The position numbers and the translations under genes are program-made. From NCBI RefSeq assembly GCF_000725625.1, contig NZ_JOHS01000001.1, positions 511,498 through 575,497 of the forward strand: a stretch of DNA of 64,000 nucleotides. The letters are read 5' to 3'. Under the pieces are notes generated by a model that saw nothing but the letters and a program-made list of their open reading frames with translations, was not told the DNA's origin and searched no databases. Positions 18,301 through 25,421 of the stretch are shown piece by piece. Numbering within the stretch: the stretch's first letter is position 1; the number at the start of each line of letters is the position of its first letter. This stretch comes from Streptomyces sp. NRRL F-6676. Lineage in GTDB: Bacteria; Actinomycetota; Actinomycetes; Streptomycetales; Streptomycetaceae.

Positions 18301-18607
18301 TTCCGCTGTCCCACACGTCGGGTCGCCGCAGGCCGGCGGCGCTGGACGCCACACGTATCCGGTACGCGCTCTGCCGGACACCCGGCGCCTTCGACACCAT
18401 CGGCCAGCTCAGGCGGGGGCGGGCCGTGTCCAGGCCCAGGGGATGCCGGACGTACTCGACGGTGGGCGCCACCACCTCCGCCGCGGCCCGTCGCCCCGCC
18501 GTCCCGGTGCCCGGGGACGCGGTTGCGGCCCCGGCCGCGGCAGGTCTCGCGGCCACCGCGGCGACCGCCGCCGCCGTACTCGCCAGGATGCCTCTACGAC
18601 TGATCAC
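15398..18607 (-). CDS. Tat-exported alpha-L-rhamnosidase (GH78)
   Basis: This is a 1069-residue secreted glycosidase that removes terminal alpha-L-rhamnose from plant glycosides or pectin. The N-terminus ISRRGILASTAAAVAAVAA is a twin-arginine signal, with cleavage likely after an Ala-rich stretch near 25-30. An Fn3-like domain (residues 45-150), beta-sandwich domains (STA-TLAITADNVY; LRRTFRLRRKKVERARLYLTALG is typical of GH78), a central (alpha/alpha)6 barrel and a C-terminal beta domain follow. Catalytic-region phrases DTPARDERLGWTGD and WGDAGVTVPW are present. The GTG at 18607 is chosen because it begins right before the twin arginine and has GGTGG upstream. A perfect palindrome 26 bases upstream suggests LacI-type repression relieved by a sugar. 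Confidence 0.9.
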   Translation of the reverse strand: MISRRGILASTAAAVAAVAARPAAAGAATASPGTGTAGRRAAAEVVAPTVEYVRHPLGLDTARPRLSWPMVSKAPGVRQSAYRIRVASSAAGLRRPDVWDSGKVQSADSVLVPYGGPALEPRKRYFWSVQVWDGEGAVSGWSEPSWWETGLLGADQWTARWIAPPAELTDAPSFQGCDWIWFPEGDPATEVPAGTRWFRRTVDLPADITSATLAITADNVYSVAVNGTEVARTDLDTDNEDWRRPAVVDVLAHARSGRTVLAVAATNATDGPAGLLAVLVVRTASGERRIVTDASWKTTDREPEGSWREADFDDSAWEAAKEAAPSGSGPWGTVTPASYAVTQLRRTFRLRRKKVERARLYLTALGLYEAHLNGVRVGTDQLAPGWTDYRTRVQYRTHDVTHLLRSGANALGVYLAPGWYAGNVGMFGPHQYGEHPALLAQLEVDYADGSSARITSDTDWLASAGPILSADLLNGETYDARAETPGWASPGFDDGDWLAVREAGTDVPQRIVAQADGPVRVTDELRPVEVTEPRPGVFVFDLGQNMVGSVRLTVSGPSGTTVRLRHAEVLNPDGTVYTANLRTAKATDTYVLKGRGTETYEPRFTFHGFRYVEVTGFPGTPTAKAITGRVMHTDAPATLDFVTDSALLNQLHSNITWGQRGNFLSVPTDTPARDERLGWTGDINVFAPTAAYTMESARFLTKWLTDLRDAQTPEGSFTHVAPDVGRLGDGAAGWGDAGVTVPWALYQAYGDLRVLQDAWASVVDWLGYLEKHSDGLLRPAEGYGDWLNLSDETPKDVVATAYFAHSADLAARMARELGKDPAAQEDLFGRVRAAFQKAYVGADGTVKGDTQTAYVLALSMNLLPDALRGAAADRLVALIEARDEHLSTGFLGTPRLLPVLTDTGHTDVAYRLLTRRTFPSWGYQIDRGATTMWERWDSLRPDGTFQDPGMNSFNHYAYGSVGQWMYANIAGISAARPGYREVLIRPRPGGGIDSARATFTSVRGPISTRWSRKRGRFELTCSIPPNTTAQVWVPASATERVTHSGGTRLRHEDGHQIFHVDSGTYRFTV

Positions 18608-18632
18608 TGCGCCACCTCGCACGGAGTAGGAG

Positions 18633-18644
18633 TGAATCGATTCA
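18633..18644. promoter_or_regulatory. LacI-type operator before rhamnosidase gene
   Basis: TGAATCGATTCA is a perfect 12-base palindrome with a central CG, the hallmark of LacI-family sites. It lies 25 bases upstream of the rhamnosidase GTG, a position where a repressor would block transcription. No LacI gene lies in the window, so the regulator is elsewhere. Confidence 0.7.
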
Positions 18645-18808
18645 AAGCAGAGGAGCGCGGCCACGGTAGAGGCGGGCGCACGGGCGGGTCAATGAGTGTG
18701 CGTCAACTTACCGTGTTGATCGGGCTGTTAGCGTCAACGGGGGCGTAGGTAGCCGAGGATGTGTGGCGGCGGAGCGGAGCCCCGGTGGCCGGGAGGCGGG
18801 GAGATCGA

Positions 18809-18822
18809 CTGAACGCTTTCAG
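18809..18822. promoter_or_regulatory. Second LacI-like palindrome
   Basis: CTGAACGCTTTCAG has matching CTGAA/TTCAG ends around a central GC, another LacI-family-like half-site arrangement. It lies 201 bases upstream of the rhamnosidase start and 260 bases upstream of the lectin gene. It could be an auxiliary operator or control the lectin. Confidence 0.5.
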
Positions 18823-19001
18823 ACCGCCGGACGGTCGGCGTTCACGCCGGGAGGGAAGCGGCGCGGAACCCGCTCGGTCAGGGCGGCGACGACGGGGCCG
18901 TGACCTCCTTCGGCGTCGGGAAGTGACCACCGCGATGAGTTTCGAACCCTGCCGGAGTCTGTGGTGGTGAGCGTCGTCCGGACGCTCCGGGGAGGGTGAC
19001 C

Positions 19002-19030
19002 CCGCGGTTCCGACGTGTCCGGAACCGCGG
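19002..19030. promoter_or_regulatory. Strong hairpin upstream of lectin gene
   Basis: CCGCGGTTCCG pairs perfectly with CGGAACCGCGG around a 7-base loop, ending 51 bases before the lectin ATG. It may stabilise or attenuate the lectin mRNA, or be an operator; nothing in the sequence decides this. Confidence 0.5.
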
Positions 19031-19081
19031 ACACGGCAGTGCGTGCACCTACCCGCCGACGAACACCACGAGTGGGAGACC

Positions 19082-19579
19082 ATGCGCAAGACATTCGCCA
19101 CCCTCGCGGCCGGCGCGTTCGCGGTCGCCGCGGCCTGCTTCGCCGCACAGCCCGCGGCGGCCTACGACGGCAGTCCCCTCATCAACACCGAGGAACCGTG
19201 GATCACCGTGTGCGCGACACCGTACGGCGGGCACACCGTCAACGGCACCTACCTCACCCTGTGGTCCTGCAACGGTGACGACAGCCAGGCGTGGAAGTGG
19301 ATCAGCACGTCCCAGGGCCGGGAGCTCTACAACTCCGCCAGCCGCAAGTGCTTGACGCCGTCGGGCGGGCGCAGTGGCACGGACGGTACCCAGCTCACGC
19401 TGTGGACCTGCGGCGTCGACACGGCCCAGCTCTTCGTGGCCGATCCGACCCAGGGCACCGTCTACACGAAGTACGGCAACGAGTGCATCACCAACTACGG
19501 TGGCAGTTTCACCGACGGTACGAATCTCGTCCTGTGGGGCTGTAATGGCAGCAGCGCCCAGAAGTGGTCTCTTTCCTGA
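19082..19579 (+). CDS. Secreted single-domain ricin-type beta-trefoil lectin
   Basis: This is a 165-residue protein with a Sec signal (MRKTFATLAAGAFAVAAACF, cleavage near AQPAAA-YD, residue about 27). A single beta-trefoil follows with three repeats: LTLWSCNGDDSQAWKW, LTLWTCGVDTAQLFV and LVLWGCNGSSAQKWSL. The Q-W signature is intact in repeats 1 and 3 but degenerate in 2. The paired Cys in each repeat should form disulfides outside the cell. It has no catalytic domain, so it probably binds a carbohydrate. ATG 19082 is chosen as the start of the signal peptide. A strong terminator follows. Confidence 0.85.
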   Translation: MRKTFATLAAGAFAVAAACFAAQPAAAYDGSPLINTEEPWITVCATPYGGHTVNGTYLTLWSCNGDDSQAWKWISTSQGRELYNSASRKCLTPSGGRSGTDGTQLTLWTCGVDTAQLFVADPTQGTVYTKYGNECITNYGGSFTDGTNLVLWGCNGSSAQKWSLS

Positions 19580-19600
19580 TTCGATCACCTTTCGGCGTCT

Positions 19601-19648
19601 GTCCCTGATCGCACCGGATCGCGCAAGGCCGCGGTGTCGATCAGGGAC
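19601..19648. terminator. Strong bidirectional terminator hairpin
   Basis: GTCCCTGATCG (19601-19611) pairs with CGATCAGGGAC (19638-19648). The stem continues as CACCG/CGGTG after a one-base bulge, giving 16 pairs around a 15-base loop. It lies between the convergent lectin and reductase genes and touches the reductase stop codon. Confidence 0.88.
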
Positions 19649-20271
19649 TACGGCCGGCCCCTTCGCGCGTCGCGTCTGCGGTAGCGGACATGGGTGGTCA
19701 GCGGTGAGTGGAGCACCTCGACGGGGTCGAAATCGAAGGTGGTGACGCCGTCGAACAGGCGCTCGCCGCCGCCGAGCAGGACGGGGGCGATGTCCAGGGT
19801 GAGTTCATCGATCACGCCGGCGTTGAGCGCCTGCCGCACCGTCGAGGCGCCACCGGCGATGTCCACACCTCTCCCGCCGGCGGCTTCGAGCGCCCGCGCG
19901 TACGCGGTGTCGAAGCCGTCGGTGACGAAGTGGAAGGTGGTCCCTCCCTCCATCCTGATCGGTTCGTGGGCGTAGTGAGTGAGGACGAAGACCGGGGCGT
20001 GGTAAGGGGGTTCGGGGCCCCACCATCCCTCCCACGTCTCGTTCCACTCCCTTCGGACAGGTCCGAACATGTTGCGGCCCATGACGTAGGCGCCACGCGG
20101 GCGCATCAGCCAGCCGTTGGCCGTCGCGTCGGCCTCGGTCGCGCGTGGGTCGCCGATGTGCCAACCGTGCAGCTCCTGTCCGCGCCTGCCCAGCGGATCG
20201 TCCCGGCTCTGCCCGGGTCCGGCGACGAAGCCGTCGAGCGAGATCGACATGTGGCAGGTGGTGTCGGTCAT
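19648..20271 (-). CDS. Dihydrofolate reductase-like (RibD C-terminal) protein
   Basis: This is a 207-residue NADPH-binding reductase of the RibD_C/DHFR-like family. It opens CHMSISLDGFVAGP, with AYVMGRNMF near 63-71 and the NADPH loop GGRGVDIAGGASTVRQAL near 131-148. It closes with PVLLGGGERLF. Such stand-alone proteins reduce unknown substrates in the cytoplasm. The start is ATG 20271, preceded by GAGGGAAG in the 5' direction. It is monocistronic. Confidence 0.85.
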   Translation of the reverse strand: MTDTTCHMSISLDGFVAGPGQSRDDPLGRRGQELHGWHIGDPRATEADATANGWLMRPRGAYVMGRNMFGPVRREWNETWEGWWGPEPPYHAPVFVLTHYAHEPIRMEGGTTFHFVTDGFDTAYARALEAAGGRGVDIAGGASTVRQALNAGVIDELTLDIAPVLLGGGERLFDGVTTFDFDPVEVLHSPLTTHVRYRRRDARRGRP

Positions 20272-20429
20272 CAGCTTCCCTCTGAGCGCGGCGGGTGCGG
20301 GTCGGACTGCCGGCAGGTCCGGTCGGGGACCGGAGCGGTTCCGGCTGTCATGGCGCGACCGTAGCGCACGCCTCTGACATTGATCCCGATACTCAGGTTC
20401 CGGTGGTCATGGCTCTGCCGCGACCGGGG

Positions 20430-21017
20430 TCAGGCGGCCGTGGCCGTCCGCGCACCTGCCTCGCGCACCCCGCGCAGCGCGCCGGACCAGGCGATCAGCT
20501 GATCGAGCATGCCGCCCACGGCCGTGTCGAGGCCCTCCTGGGGGACGAAGGCGCCGGTGGCGAACGAGGCGTGGGTCGAGATGGTGGGCTGGGCGCGGAC
20601 CGTGGCCAGCTGGAGCTCGGCGAGGACGAGCCGCAGCGCCTCGGCGGCCCGGGCCCCGGAGACCCACCCGCCGTAGCTGATGATGCCGGCGGCCTTGTCG
20701 TTCCACTCCCGGTAGACGTAGTCCAGGGCGTTCTTCAGGCCCCCGGGGTAGGAGTGGTTGTACTCCGGGACGAGGAACACATACCCGTCGAAGCTGTCGA
20801 TGAGCGCGCCCCAGGCGCGGGTGTGGTCGTGCCGGTACTGCTGGAGGTTCGGGTTGCCGGGCTCGTCGAGATTGCCGAGGCCGTGGTCCGCGAGGTCGAC
20901 GAGTTCGTACTCGGCTCCTCCGTGCGCACGGGCGGCCTCCAGTGCCCAGGCGGCGATCTGGTCGCCACGGCGTCCGGGCCGGGTGCTGCCGAGGATGAGC
21001 GCGATGCGAAGCGTCAT
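20430..21017 (-). CDS. NADPH-dependent FMN reductase
   Basis: This is a 195-residue flavodoxin-fold oxidoreductase. The FMN phosphate loop GSTRPGRRGDQIA is at residues 10-22 and the conserved VPEYNHSYPGGLKNALD at about 83-99. Relatives reduce quinones, azo dyes, chromate or free FMN. The ATG has GGAAGGAAG just upstream. It is divergent from a MarR gene with two operator boxes between, so it is the likely target of that repressor. Confidence 0.9.
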   Translation of the reverse strand: MTLRIALILGSTRPGRRGDQIAAWALEAARAHGGAEYELVDLADHGLGNLDEPGNPNLQQYRHDHTRAWGALIDSFDGYVFLVPEYNHSYPGGLKNALDYVYREWNDKAAGIISYGGWVSGARAAEALRLVLAELQLATVRAQPTISTHASFATGAFVPQEGLDTAVGGMLDQLIAWSGALRGVREAGARTATAA

Positions 21018-21040
21018 GGTCTTCCTTCCGGTGGAGGCGG

Positions 21041-21085
21041 AGTTGATGTATCAACTCTAGGCCGGGAGAAGTTGAAGTGACAACT
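21041..21085. promoter_or_regulatory. Two MarR operator boxes in tandem
   Basis: Box 1, AGTTGAT-GT-ATCAACT (21041-21056), is a perfect palindrome. Box 2, AGTTG-N6-CAACT (21070-21085), has the same outer half-sites and total length. Their centres are 29 bases apart, about three DNA turns. They lie between the FMN reductase and MarR starts, so both genes should be controlled together. Confidence 0.82.
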
Positions 21086-21115
21086 CCGCTGGTCGGTCGC
21101 GGTATCCTCGGTGGC

Positions 21116-21604
21116 ATGACGGAGACGCGGCCGCTGGAACCTGAGGAGTGGGAGTTCTGGGATTCCTGGATGCGGGCACAGCGTCTGCTGGTCAGGGAGC
21201 TGGAGCGTGGTCTCCAGCGTGACTGCGGCATCTCCAAGGCCGAGTTCAGCGTGCTGGTGACGTTGTCGCAGGCCGCCGGCCGCGAGATGCGTGTCGGTGA
21301 GCTGTCCGAGTCGCTCGACTGGGACAAGAGCCGTGTGTCGCACCAGCTCACGCGCATGGAGAAACGCGGCTTCGTCGCGCGCACTCAGTACGGCGCCGAT
21401 GGCCGCCGCGCGGGAATCGGGCTGACGGACAAGGGCCGCCACGCCGCCCGGAGCGCCCTCCTCGTGCACGGCGGCAACATCCGCCGCTACTTCCTCGACG
21501 CACTGACCCCCGAGGACGCAACGGCCCTCCGGGCATGGAGCGAGCAGGCGGTCGATCGCCTCGAATCGCTCGACGACGAGGCCACCGGCGACGACGCCTC
21601 CTGA
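21116..21604 (+). CDS. MarR-family regulator
   Basis: This is a 162-residue winged-helix protein with reading helix VGELSESLDWDKSRVSHQLTRM and wing ARTQYGADGRRAGIGLT (about 60-105). ATG 21116 is preferred because TATCCT (21103-21108) lies 7 bases before it, so the mRNA is probably leaderless, and the upstream in-frame start would lie inside operator box 2. It is divergent from the FMN reductase gene and likely senses oxidants, quinones or a phenolic compound. Confidence 0.87.
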   Translation: MTETRPLEPEEWEFWDSWMRAQRLLVRELERGLQRDCGISKAEFSVLVTLSQAAGREMRVGELSESLDWDKSRVSHQLTRMEKRGFVARTQYGADGRRAGIGLTDKGRHAARSALLVHGGNIRRYFLDALTPEDATALRAWSEQAVDRLESLDDEATGDDAS

Positions 21605-21789
21605 ACCCCGCCGCCCGCCCCCGCCCCCGCCGCCGTCCGCAGGGGCACCTCCGGCGCGGCCTGGACATCGCCGGACGGCCCGGCCTTCCAGGGCCTGTCT
21701 GGCAAATGATCCATGGCCGTTGGCGGCCTCTGCTTCACTGACCACCAGCGCTTTGGCTGCTCGGTGCGGCCACTCGAAGGGAATCCACC

Positions 21790-22125
21790 GTGGGTGTCGA
21801 GATAGAACTGCATGCCAGCCGGCCTGTGCTCGACTGGGATCGGTCCAGGGCGACTTTGATCCGTGGGTCGTACGCGCATGGCGACGCGCTGGCCGACGTC
21901 CTGCTCGGCATGGACGAGACCCATCAAGGCAACCTTGCGCGTGTGGATCCTTACGGGGACACGTTGTTCAACGAGCAGCAGGCAGAAGCCGCGCTGCGGG
22001 AGGTGCCTGACCTGTTGAAAATGTGTTCGGGACCGCCACAGACGGCGGCCGTCCTTGATCTTGAGGGGCTGTTGCAGTCCTGCTCGAAGACGTCAGGCAG
22101 CTACCTATGGTTTGTCGGCGACTGA
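21790..22125 (+). CDS. Hypothetical protein, 111 residues
   Basis: I do not recognise this protein. It has a start GVEIELHASRPVLDWDRS, a middle GNLARVDPYGDTLFNEQQAEAALREV, and a Ser/Cys-containing end LQSCSKTSGSYLWFVGD. There is no signal peptide or membrane segment. Base composition is visibly less GC-rich than the neighbours, which hints at later acquisition. The GTG start has GAAGGGA 6 bases upstream. Its TGA directly abuts the stop codon of the opposing cupin gene with no base between. Confidence 0.65.
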   Translation: MGVEIELHASRPVLDWDRSRATLIRGSYAHGDALADVLLGMDETHQGNLARVDPYGDTLFNEQQAEAALREVPDLLKMCSGPPQTAAVLDLEGLLQSCSKTSGSYLWFVGD

Positions 22126-22545
22126 TCATCCCGCGTTTTTCAGGGCCGCGACAGGCAACGTTCGTCCCGTCGTCGACTCCAGTCGGTTCCCGGTGTCGTC
22201 GTGGTGGTCGCCCAGCGTGGGTGTGCCGGTGGGTTCGAACATGAGGAACGCGGCGCCGGACGGAGCGTGCGGCTTGTGCTCCGTGCCGTGGGGGACGGTG
22301 AACACCGCGCCCCGGGGAAGCAGCACCGTGCGTTCCCCGTCGGGCTCGCGCAGGGAGACGTGCAACTCCCCGTCGAGTACCAGGAAGAACTCGTCGGTGT
22401 GGTCGTGGACGTGCCAGACGTGCTCGCCCTCCGCCTTGGCGACCCGGACGTCGTAGTCGTTGACGCGGGTGACGATGCGGGGACTCCACGGGGCGTCGAA
22501 GGAGGCCAGGGCTTCGGCGAGGGGAATGGGTTCGTTGCTGTTCAT
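22126..22545 (-). CDS. Cupin-domain protein
   Basis: This is a 139-residue single-domain cupin. Motif 1 is HVWHVHDHTDEFFLVLDGELHV (residues about 42-63), with His and Glu metal ligands. Motif 2 is LPRGAVFTVPHGTEHKPHA (about 76-94). The role may be an isomerase, dioxygenase or sensor. It is divergent from a GlxA-type regulator, with 52 bases between starts. CAGGCT lies 6 bases before its ATG, a possible leaderless promoter. It is the probable target of that regulator. Confidence 0.83.
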   Translation of the reverse strand: MNSNEPIPLAEALASFDAPWSPRIVTRVNDYDVRVAKAEGEHVWHVHDHTDEFFLVLDGELHVSLREPDGERTVLLPRGAVFTVPHGTEHKPHAPSGAAFLMFEPTGTPTLGDHHDDTGNRLESTTGRTLPVAALKNAG

Positions 22546-22597
22546 GGGTTCAGCCTGGGCCGTTCCGCCCGGCCGGCGTGAGTGCTAGGAATCGCAC

Positions 22598-23590
22598 ATG
22601 GCGAAAGATTCCTCGCACCCGGCCCCCGGAACGGGGACACATCGGGTCGTCGTGATCGTGGACGAGAACTCCAACCCGTTCGAACTGGGCTGTGCCAGCG
22701 AGGTCTTCGGCCTGCGCAGACCCGAGATCGGCCGCGATCTGTACGATTTCCGGCTCTGCTCGCCCGAGCCCCGCACGCTGATGCGGGACGGGTTCTTCAC
22801 CCTCACCGGAGTCGTCGGTCTGGAGGCGGCCGACACGGCGGACACCCTGATCGTCCCCAACCGGCCGGACATCGAGGTCCCCCGGCGTCCCGCCGTGCTC
22901 GACGCCGTCCGGCGGGCCCACGCACGCGGTGCGCGCCTGGTCGGTTTTTGCAGCGGCGCCTTCACCCTGGCCGAGGCCGGGGTTCTCGACGGGCGCCGGG
23001 CCACCGCGCACTGGCAGTGGGCGGCCGCCTTCCGCGCTCGCTTCCCCAGCGTCCGGCTCGAAGCGGACGTCCTGTTCGTCGACGACGGCGACATCCTGAC
23101 CGCCGCCGGCAGCGCGGCCGCACTCGATCTCGGGCTGCATGTGGTCCGCCGCGACCACGGTGCGGAGATCGCCAACTTCGTGAGCCGGCGCATGGTGTTC
23201 GCGGCCCACCGGGACGGCGGGCAGCGGCAGTTCGTGGAGCGCCCGGTGCCCGACCTGCCGGACGAGTCGCTGGCGCCCGTCCTGGCCTGGGCCCAGGAAC
23301 GGCTGGACACACCGCTCACCGTGACCGGCCTCGCGGCCCGGGCGGCGGTCAGCCCGGCGACACTGCACCGCCGCTTCCAGGCGCAACTGGGCACGACGCC
23401 GCTGGCCTGGCTCACGGGGGAGCGGCTCGCTCTGGCGTGCCGGCTGATCGAGCGGGGCGAGTGCCGCGTCGAGGTGGTCGCACGGCGCAGCGGGCTGGGC
23501 AGCGCCGCCAATCTGCGTCGGCTGATGCGTCGTGGGACCGGCCTCACGCCGTCGGAGTACAAGCGGCGGTTCGGGTCGGGCGTGAGGTGA
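22598..23590 (+). CDS. GlxA-family AraC-type regulator (DJ-1/PfpI + HTH)
   Basis: This is a 330-residue two-domain activator. Residues 15-185 form a DJ-1/PfpI domain with the nucleophile-elbow Cys118 in GFCSGAFTLAEAG. Residues about 225-325 hold the double AraC HTH (VTGLAARAAVSPATLHRRFQAQLG; VARRSGLGSAANLRRLMRRG). GlxA/FtrA-type proteins often control metabolic genes for small nitrogen compounds or antibiotics. A TAGGAA 6 bases before the ATG suggests leaderless start. Divergence from the cupin gene points to it as target. Confidence 0.88.
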   Translation: MAKDSSHPAPGTGTHRVVVIVDENSNPFELGCASEVFGLRRPEIGRDLYDFRLCSPEPRTLMRDGFFTLTGVVGLEAADTADTLIVPNRPDIEVPRRPAVLDAVRRAHARGARLVGFCSGAFTLAEAGVLDGRRATAHWQWAAAFRARFPSVRLEADVLFVDDGDILTAAGSAAALDLGLHVVRRDHGAEIANFVSRRMVFAAHRDGGQRQFVERPVPDLPDESLAPVLAWAQERLDTPLTVTGLAARAAVSPATLHRRFQAQLGTTPLAWLTGERLALACRLIERGECRVEVVARRSGLGSAANLRRLMRRGTGLTPSEYKRRFGSGVR

Positions 23591-23662
23591 GGGAACGGGT
23601 GCGGTGCGGGCGCGGCGGCTCGCGTCACGCTGTCGACGAGACGGCGGGGGAGGGGGCGAGGC

Positions 23663-24337
23663 CTACAGCTCGGCAGGGTCCCGGCGCAGCGTGACCTCGC
23701 GCCCGGACGCGGTGCGTACCGTCAGCGCGTGCACGCCCGGCCTGCCCGGCACGACCTCCAGCGGCAGCCGGCCGAACGTCTCCGCACCGATGTGGTCCCG
23801 CAGCTCCCCGGGGTCGGCGCCGATCTCCAGCCGGGTCACGGCGGCCCCGCGCTCACCGGGCCCGACCGCCCCGCGGTCCGGGTTGGTGGCCGGGTCCTCG
23901 TGGTAGAACCAGTTCGGCAGCCCCCGGCGCCAGCACGTGTCGAACGCCCGGCCGGGGCCCGGTGCGGTGGTGATGATGCGCTGGGTGCCGTCGGGCTGGA
24001 CGCGCCCGGGGACCCGCGCCACCTCGCCGCCGAGCCGCTCCGCGACCGCGTGCATCTCTTCAAGGGTGTCGGCGCGCAGGCACCAGAACAGCCATCGGTC
24101 GCTGCCGTCCGCGAGGAGCCCGTCGAACCACGCGGCCGCCGTGTCCGGCTCCCTGGCGGGTCCCGTCGCGGCCTCGACCTCCAGATAGACGTCTCCGCCC
24201 AGCGGGAAGATCGTGTTCGCGATGCCGGCGGCGAAGACGCCACCCTCGTAGTGGGCGAGTCCGGTCTCCTCGTGGACGCGCCGGACGCCGCCGTCCAGGT
24301 CGCGGACGGCGAGGGAGAGGTGATCCAGGTGGAACAT
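23663..24337 (-). CDS. VOC-family glyoxalase-like protein
   Basis: This is a 224-residue protein beginning FHLDHLSLAVRDLDGGVRRVHEETGL, a typical VOC/Glyoxalase_3 start. It continues with GGDVYLEVEA, WLFWCLRADTLEEM and a C-terminal strand-rich part. The ligand is unknown. The start is ATG 24337 because GAGGGG lies 8 bases upstream; an upstream GTG at 24346 overlaps that ribosome site. It lies downstream of a TetR gene on the same strand, with a TetR-like palindrome just before it. Confidence 0.78.
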   Translation of the reverse strand: MFHLDHLSLAVRDLDGGVRRVHEETGLAHYEGGVFAAGIANTIFPLGGDVYLEVEAATGPAREPDTAAAWFDGLLADGSDRWLFWCLRADTLEEMHAVAERLGGEVARVPGRVQPDGTQRIITTAPGPGRAFDTCWRRGLPNWFYHEDPATNPDRGAVGPGERGAAVTRLEIGADPGELRDHIGAETFGRLPLEVVPGRPGVHALTVRTASGREVTLRRDPAEL

Positions 24338-24355
24338 GCGTTGCACCCCTCATTG

Positions 24356-24371
24356 CCAAACGATCGTTCGG
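24356..24371. promoter_or_regulatory. TetR-type palindrome before VOC gene
   Basis: AACGATCGTT (24359-24368) is a perfect palindrome; with flanks CC/GG it extends to 16 bases with one mismatched pair. It lies 19 bases upstream of the VOC start. The TetR gene ending at 24487 is the obvious candidate binder. Confidence 0.65.
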
Positions 24372-24486
24372 AAACTTACCGAACACACGTTAGGAATCTT
24401 GGAGCTGCTTGTCCACTCCGGGGGCAGCGGTCGCCGTCGCCGGGGGAGAGGTGGCGGTGAGGGGAAGGGTGGAAAGGTGCGGGAAA

Positions 24487-25113
24487 TCAGGCGAAAAGGA
24501 GGGAAACGAATTCGTCGACGAACGCCTGTACGGAGTCCGCGTCGTTGTGCTCGGCGGACTGCTGGAAGAGGGCGACGCGACCGTGCGCGCCGACGAACGC
24601 GATGACCGCGGCTCGCTCGGCCGACACCCGGAGCGGTACCCCCGCTTCGGCGCAGCGCGCGAAGCCGGCGACGAGCAGGTCGATCACGTCGTGCAGCGGC
24701 CCGGCCGGGCGGACGCCGGGCGCGGTCCGCGGGGGACCGCCGGCCGTCATCAGCCGGTAGTGACCCGGGTTGTCCACCGCGAACCGGCAGGCGGCGTGCA
24801 TCATCGCCCGCACGCGCCGCACGGCGTCGTCCGGGTCCATGAGGCCCTCGGCCGTCTCCATCGCGACGCGCAGCCGGACGAACTCGTGCGCGGTCAGGCC
24901 CGCGACGAGCGCGGCACGGTCGGTGAAGTGCTGGTAGATGCTGGCCGGCGCGATCCCGGCGGCGCGGGCGACACCGCGGATGGTCAGCCCGTCCTCCCCG
25001 CCGAGTTCGGACAGCAACCGACTGGCCGCGGCGAGGATCTCCCCGCGCAGCCGCTCGCCCTCTCCCCGGCGGTTGCGCTTGCGGGGGGCGCTGACCTCGA
25101 CCTCGTCCGACAC
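24487..25113 (-). CDS. TetR-family regulator
   Basis: This is a 208-residue protein with an N-terminal basic tail (APRKRNRRGEGERLR), the HTH LTIRGVARAAGIAPASIYQHF (about 40-60) and a TetR_C ligand domain (WHG-type). The GTG at 25113 is chosen since AAGAAT lies 6 bases upstream and the residues before it look non-coding. It precedes the VOC gene on the same strand and is divergent from the GH43 gene. The target may be the VOC gene through the AACGATCGTT site. Confidence 0.85.
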   Translation of the reverse strand: MSDEVEVSAPRKRNRRGEGERLRGEILAAASRLLSELGGEDGLTIRGVARAAGIAPASIYQHFTDRAALVAGLTAHEFVRLRVAMETAEGLMDPDDAVRRVRAMMHAACRFAVDNPGHYRLMTAGGPPRTAPGVRPAGPLHDVIDLLVAGFARCAEAGVPLRVSAERAAVIAFVGAHGRVALFQQSAEHNDADSVQAFVDEFVSLLFA

Positions 25114-25196
25114 GCCCCCATTCTTGCAACTGCCGTCCCCGGGCGACGGGCGAGGTCGCGACGCGCCGTGCCTGGGGTCTCGACCCTCCCCGCATA

Positions 25197-25225
25197 TTGA
25201 CATGTCCGCGACTCGCCACGATCCT
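25197..25225 (+). promoter_or_regulatory. Probable vegetative promoter of GH43 gene
   Basis: Consensus -35 TTGACA (25197-25202) is followed after 17 bases by GATCCT (25220-25225), a plausible Streptomyces -10. This implies a leader of about 190 bases before the GH43 start at 25422. The rest of the 308-base gap shows no other gene. Confidence 0.5.
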
Positions 25226-25421
25226 GTGACCTGTGAAGAACCTTTCATCGATGTAAATCCCTTGAGGCAACTCCCGGCGCGGAAGCCGGAAGAGAAGACC
25301 GGCGGCCGGAGTCGTCCCCACCGCTTCCTCCCCCGCGATCCCCGGCCGGATGCCGCCCCCACCCCGGCGCACGTACGCCGGCGCGGCATCGACAACGGGA
25401 GGACGACCATGGGACGGGACC

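Larger units (their letters stand above)
18608..19081. other. Regulatory intergenic region, rhamnosidase/lectin
   Basis: These 474 bases hold no convincing protein gene. They carry two LacI-type palindromes (18633-18644 and 18809-18822) and direct GCGTCAAC copies near 18700 and 18731. Two hairpins lie in the probable leader of the lectin gene: GAGCGTC/GACGCTC (18969-18987) and CCGCGGTTCCG/CGGAACCGCGG (19002-19030, 11 pairs, 7-base loop). Confidence 0.65.

Noticed and set aside
15479..18748. Long open frame opposite the rhamnosidase gene
   Set aside because: Same reason: low-complexity antisense translation, no start signal, while the minus strand has clear GH78 homology and a Tat signal.
18934..18969. 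Short peptide frame MSFEPCRSLWW ending in WW-stop, like a Trp leader
   Set aside because: The ribosome site is poor and no tryptophan gene or attenuator pair follows; eleven codons can occur by chance.
21691..21712. GGGCCTGTC motif here and at 63903, resembling insertion-sequence ends
   Set aside because: The 9-mer also occurs near 30173 and 57379, close to chance in such GC-rich DNA; the flanks differ, there is no partner inverted repeat and no transposase.
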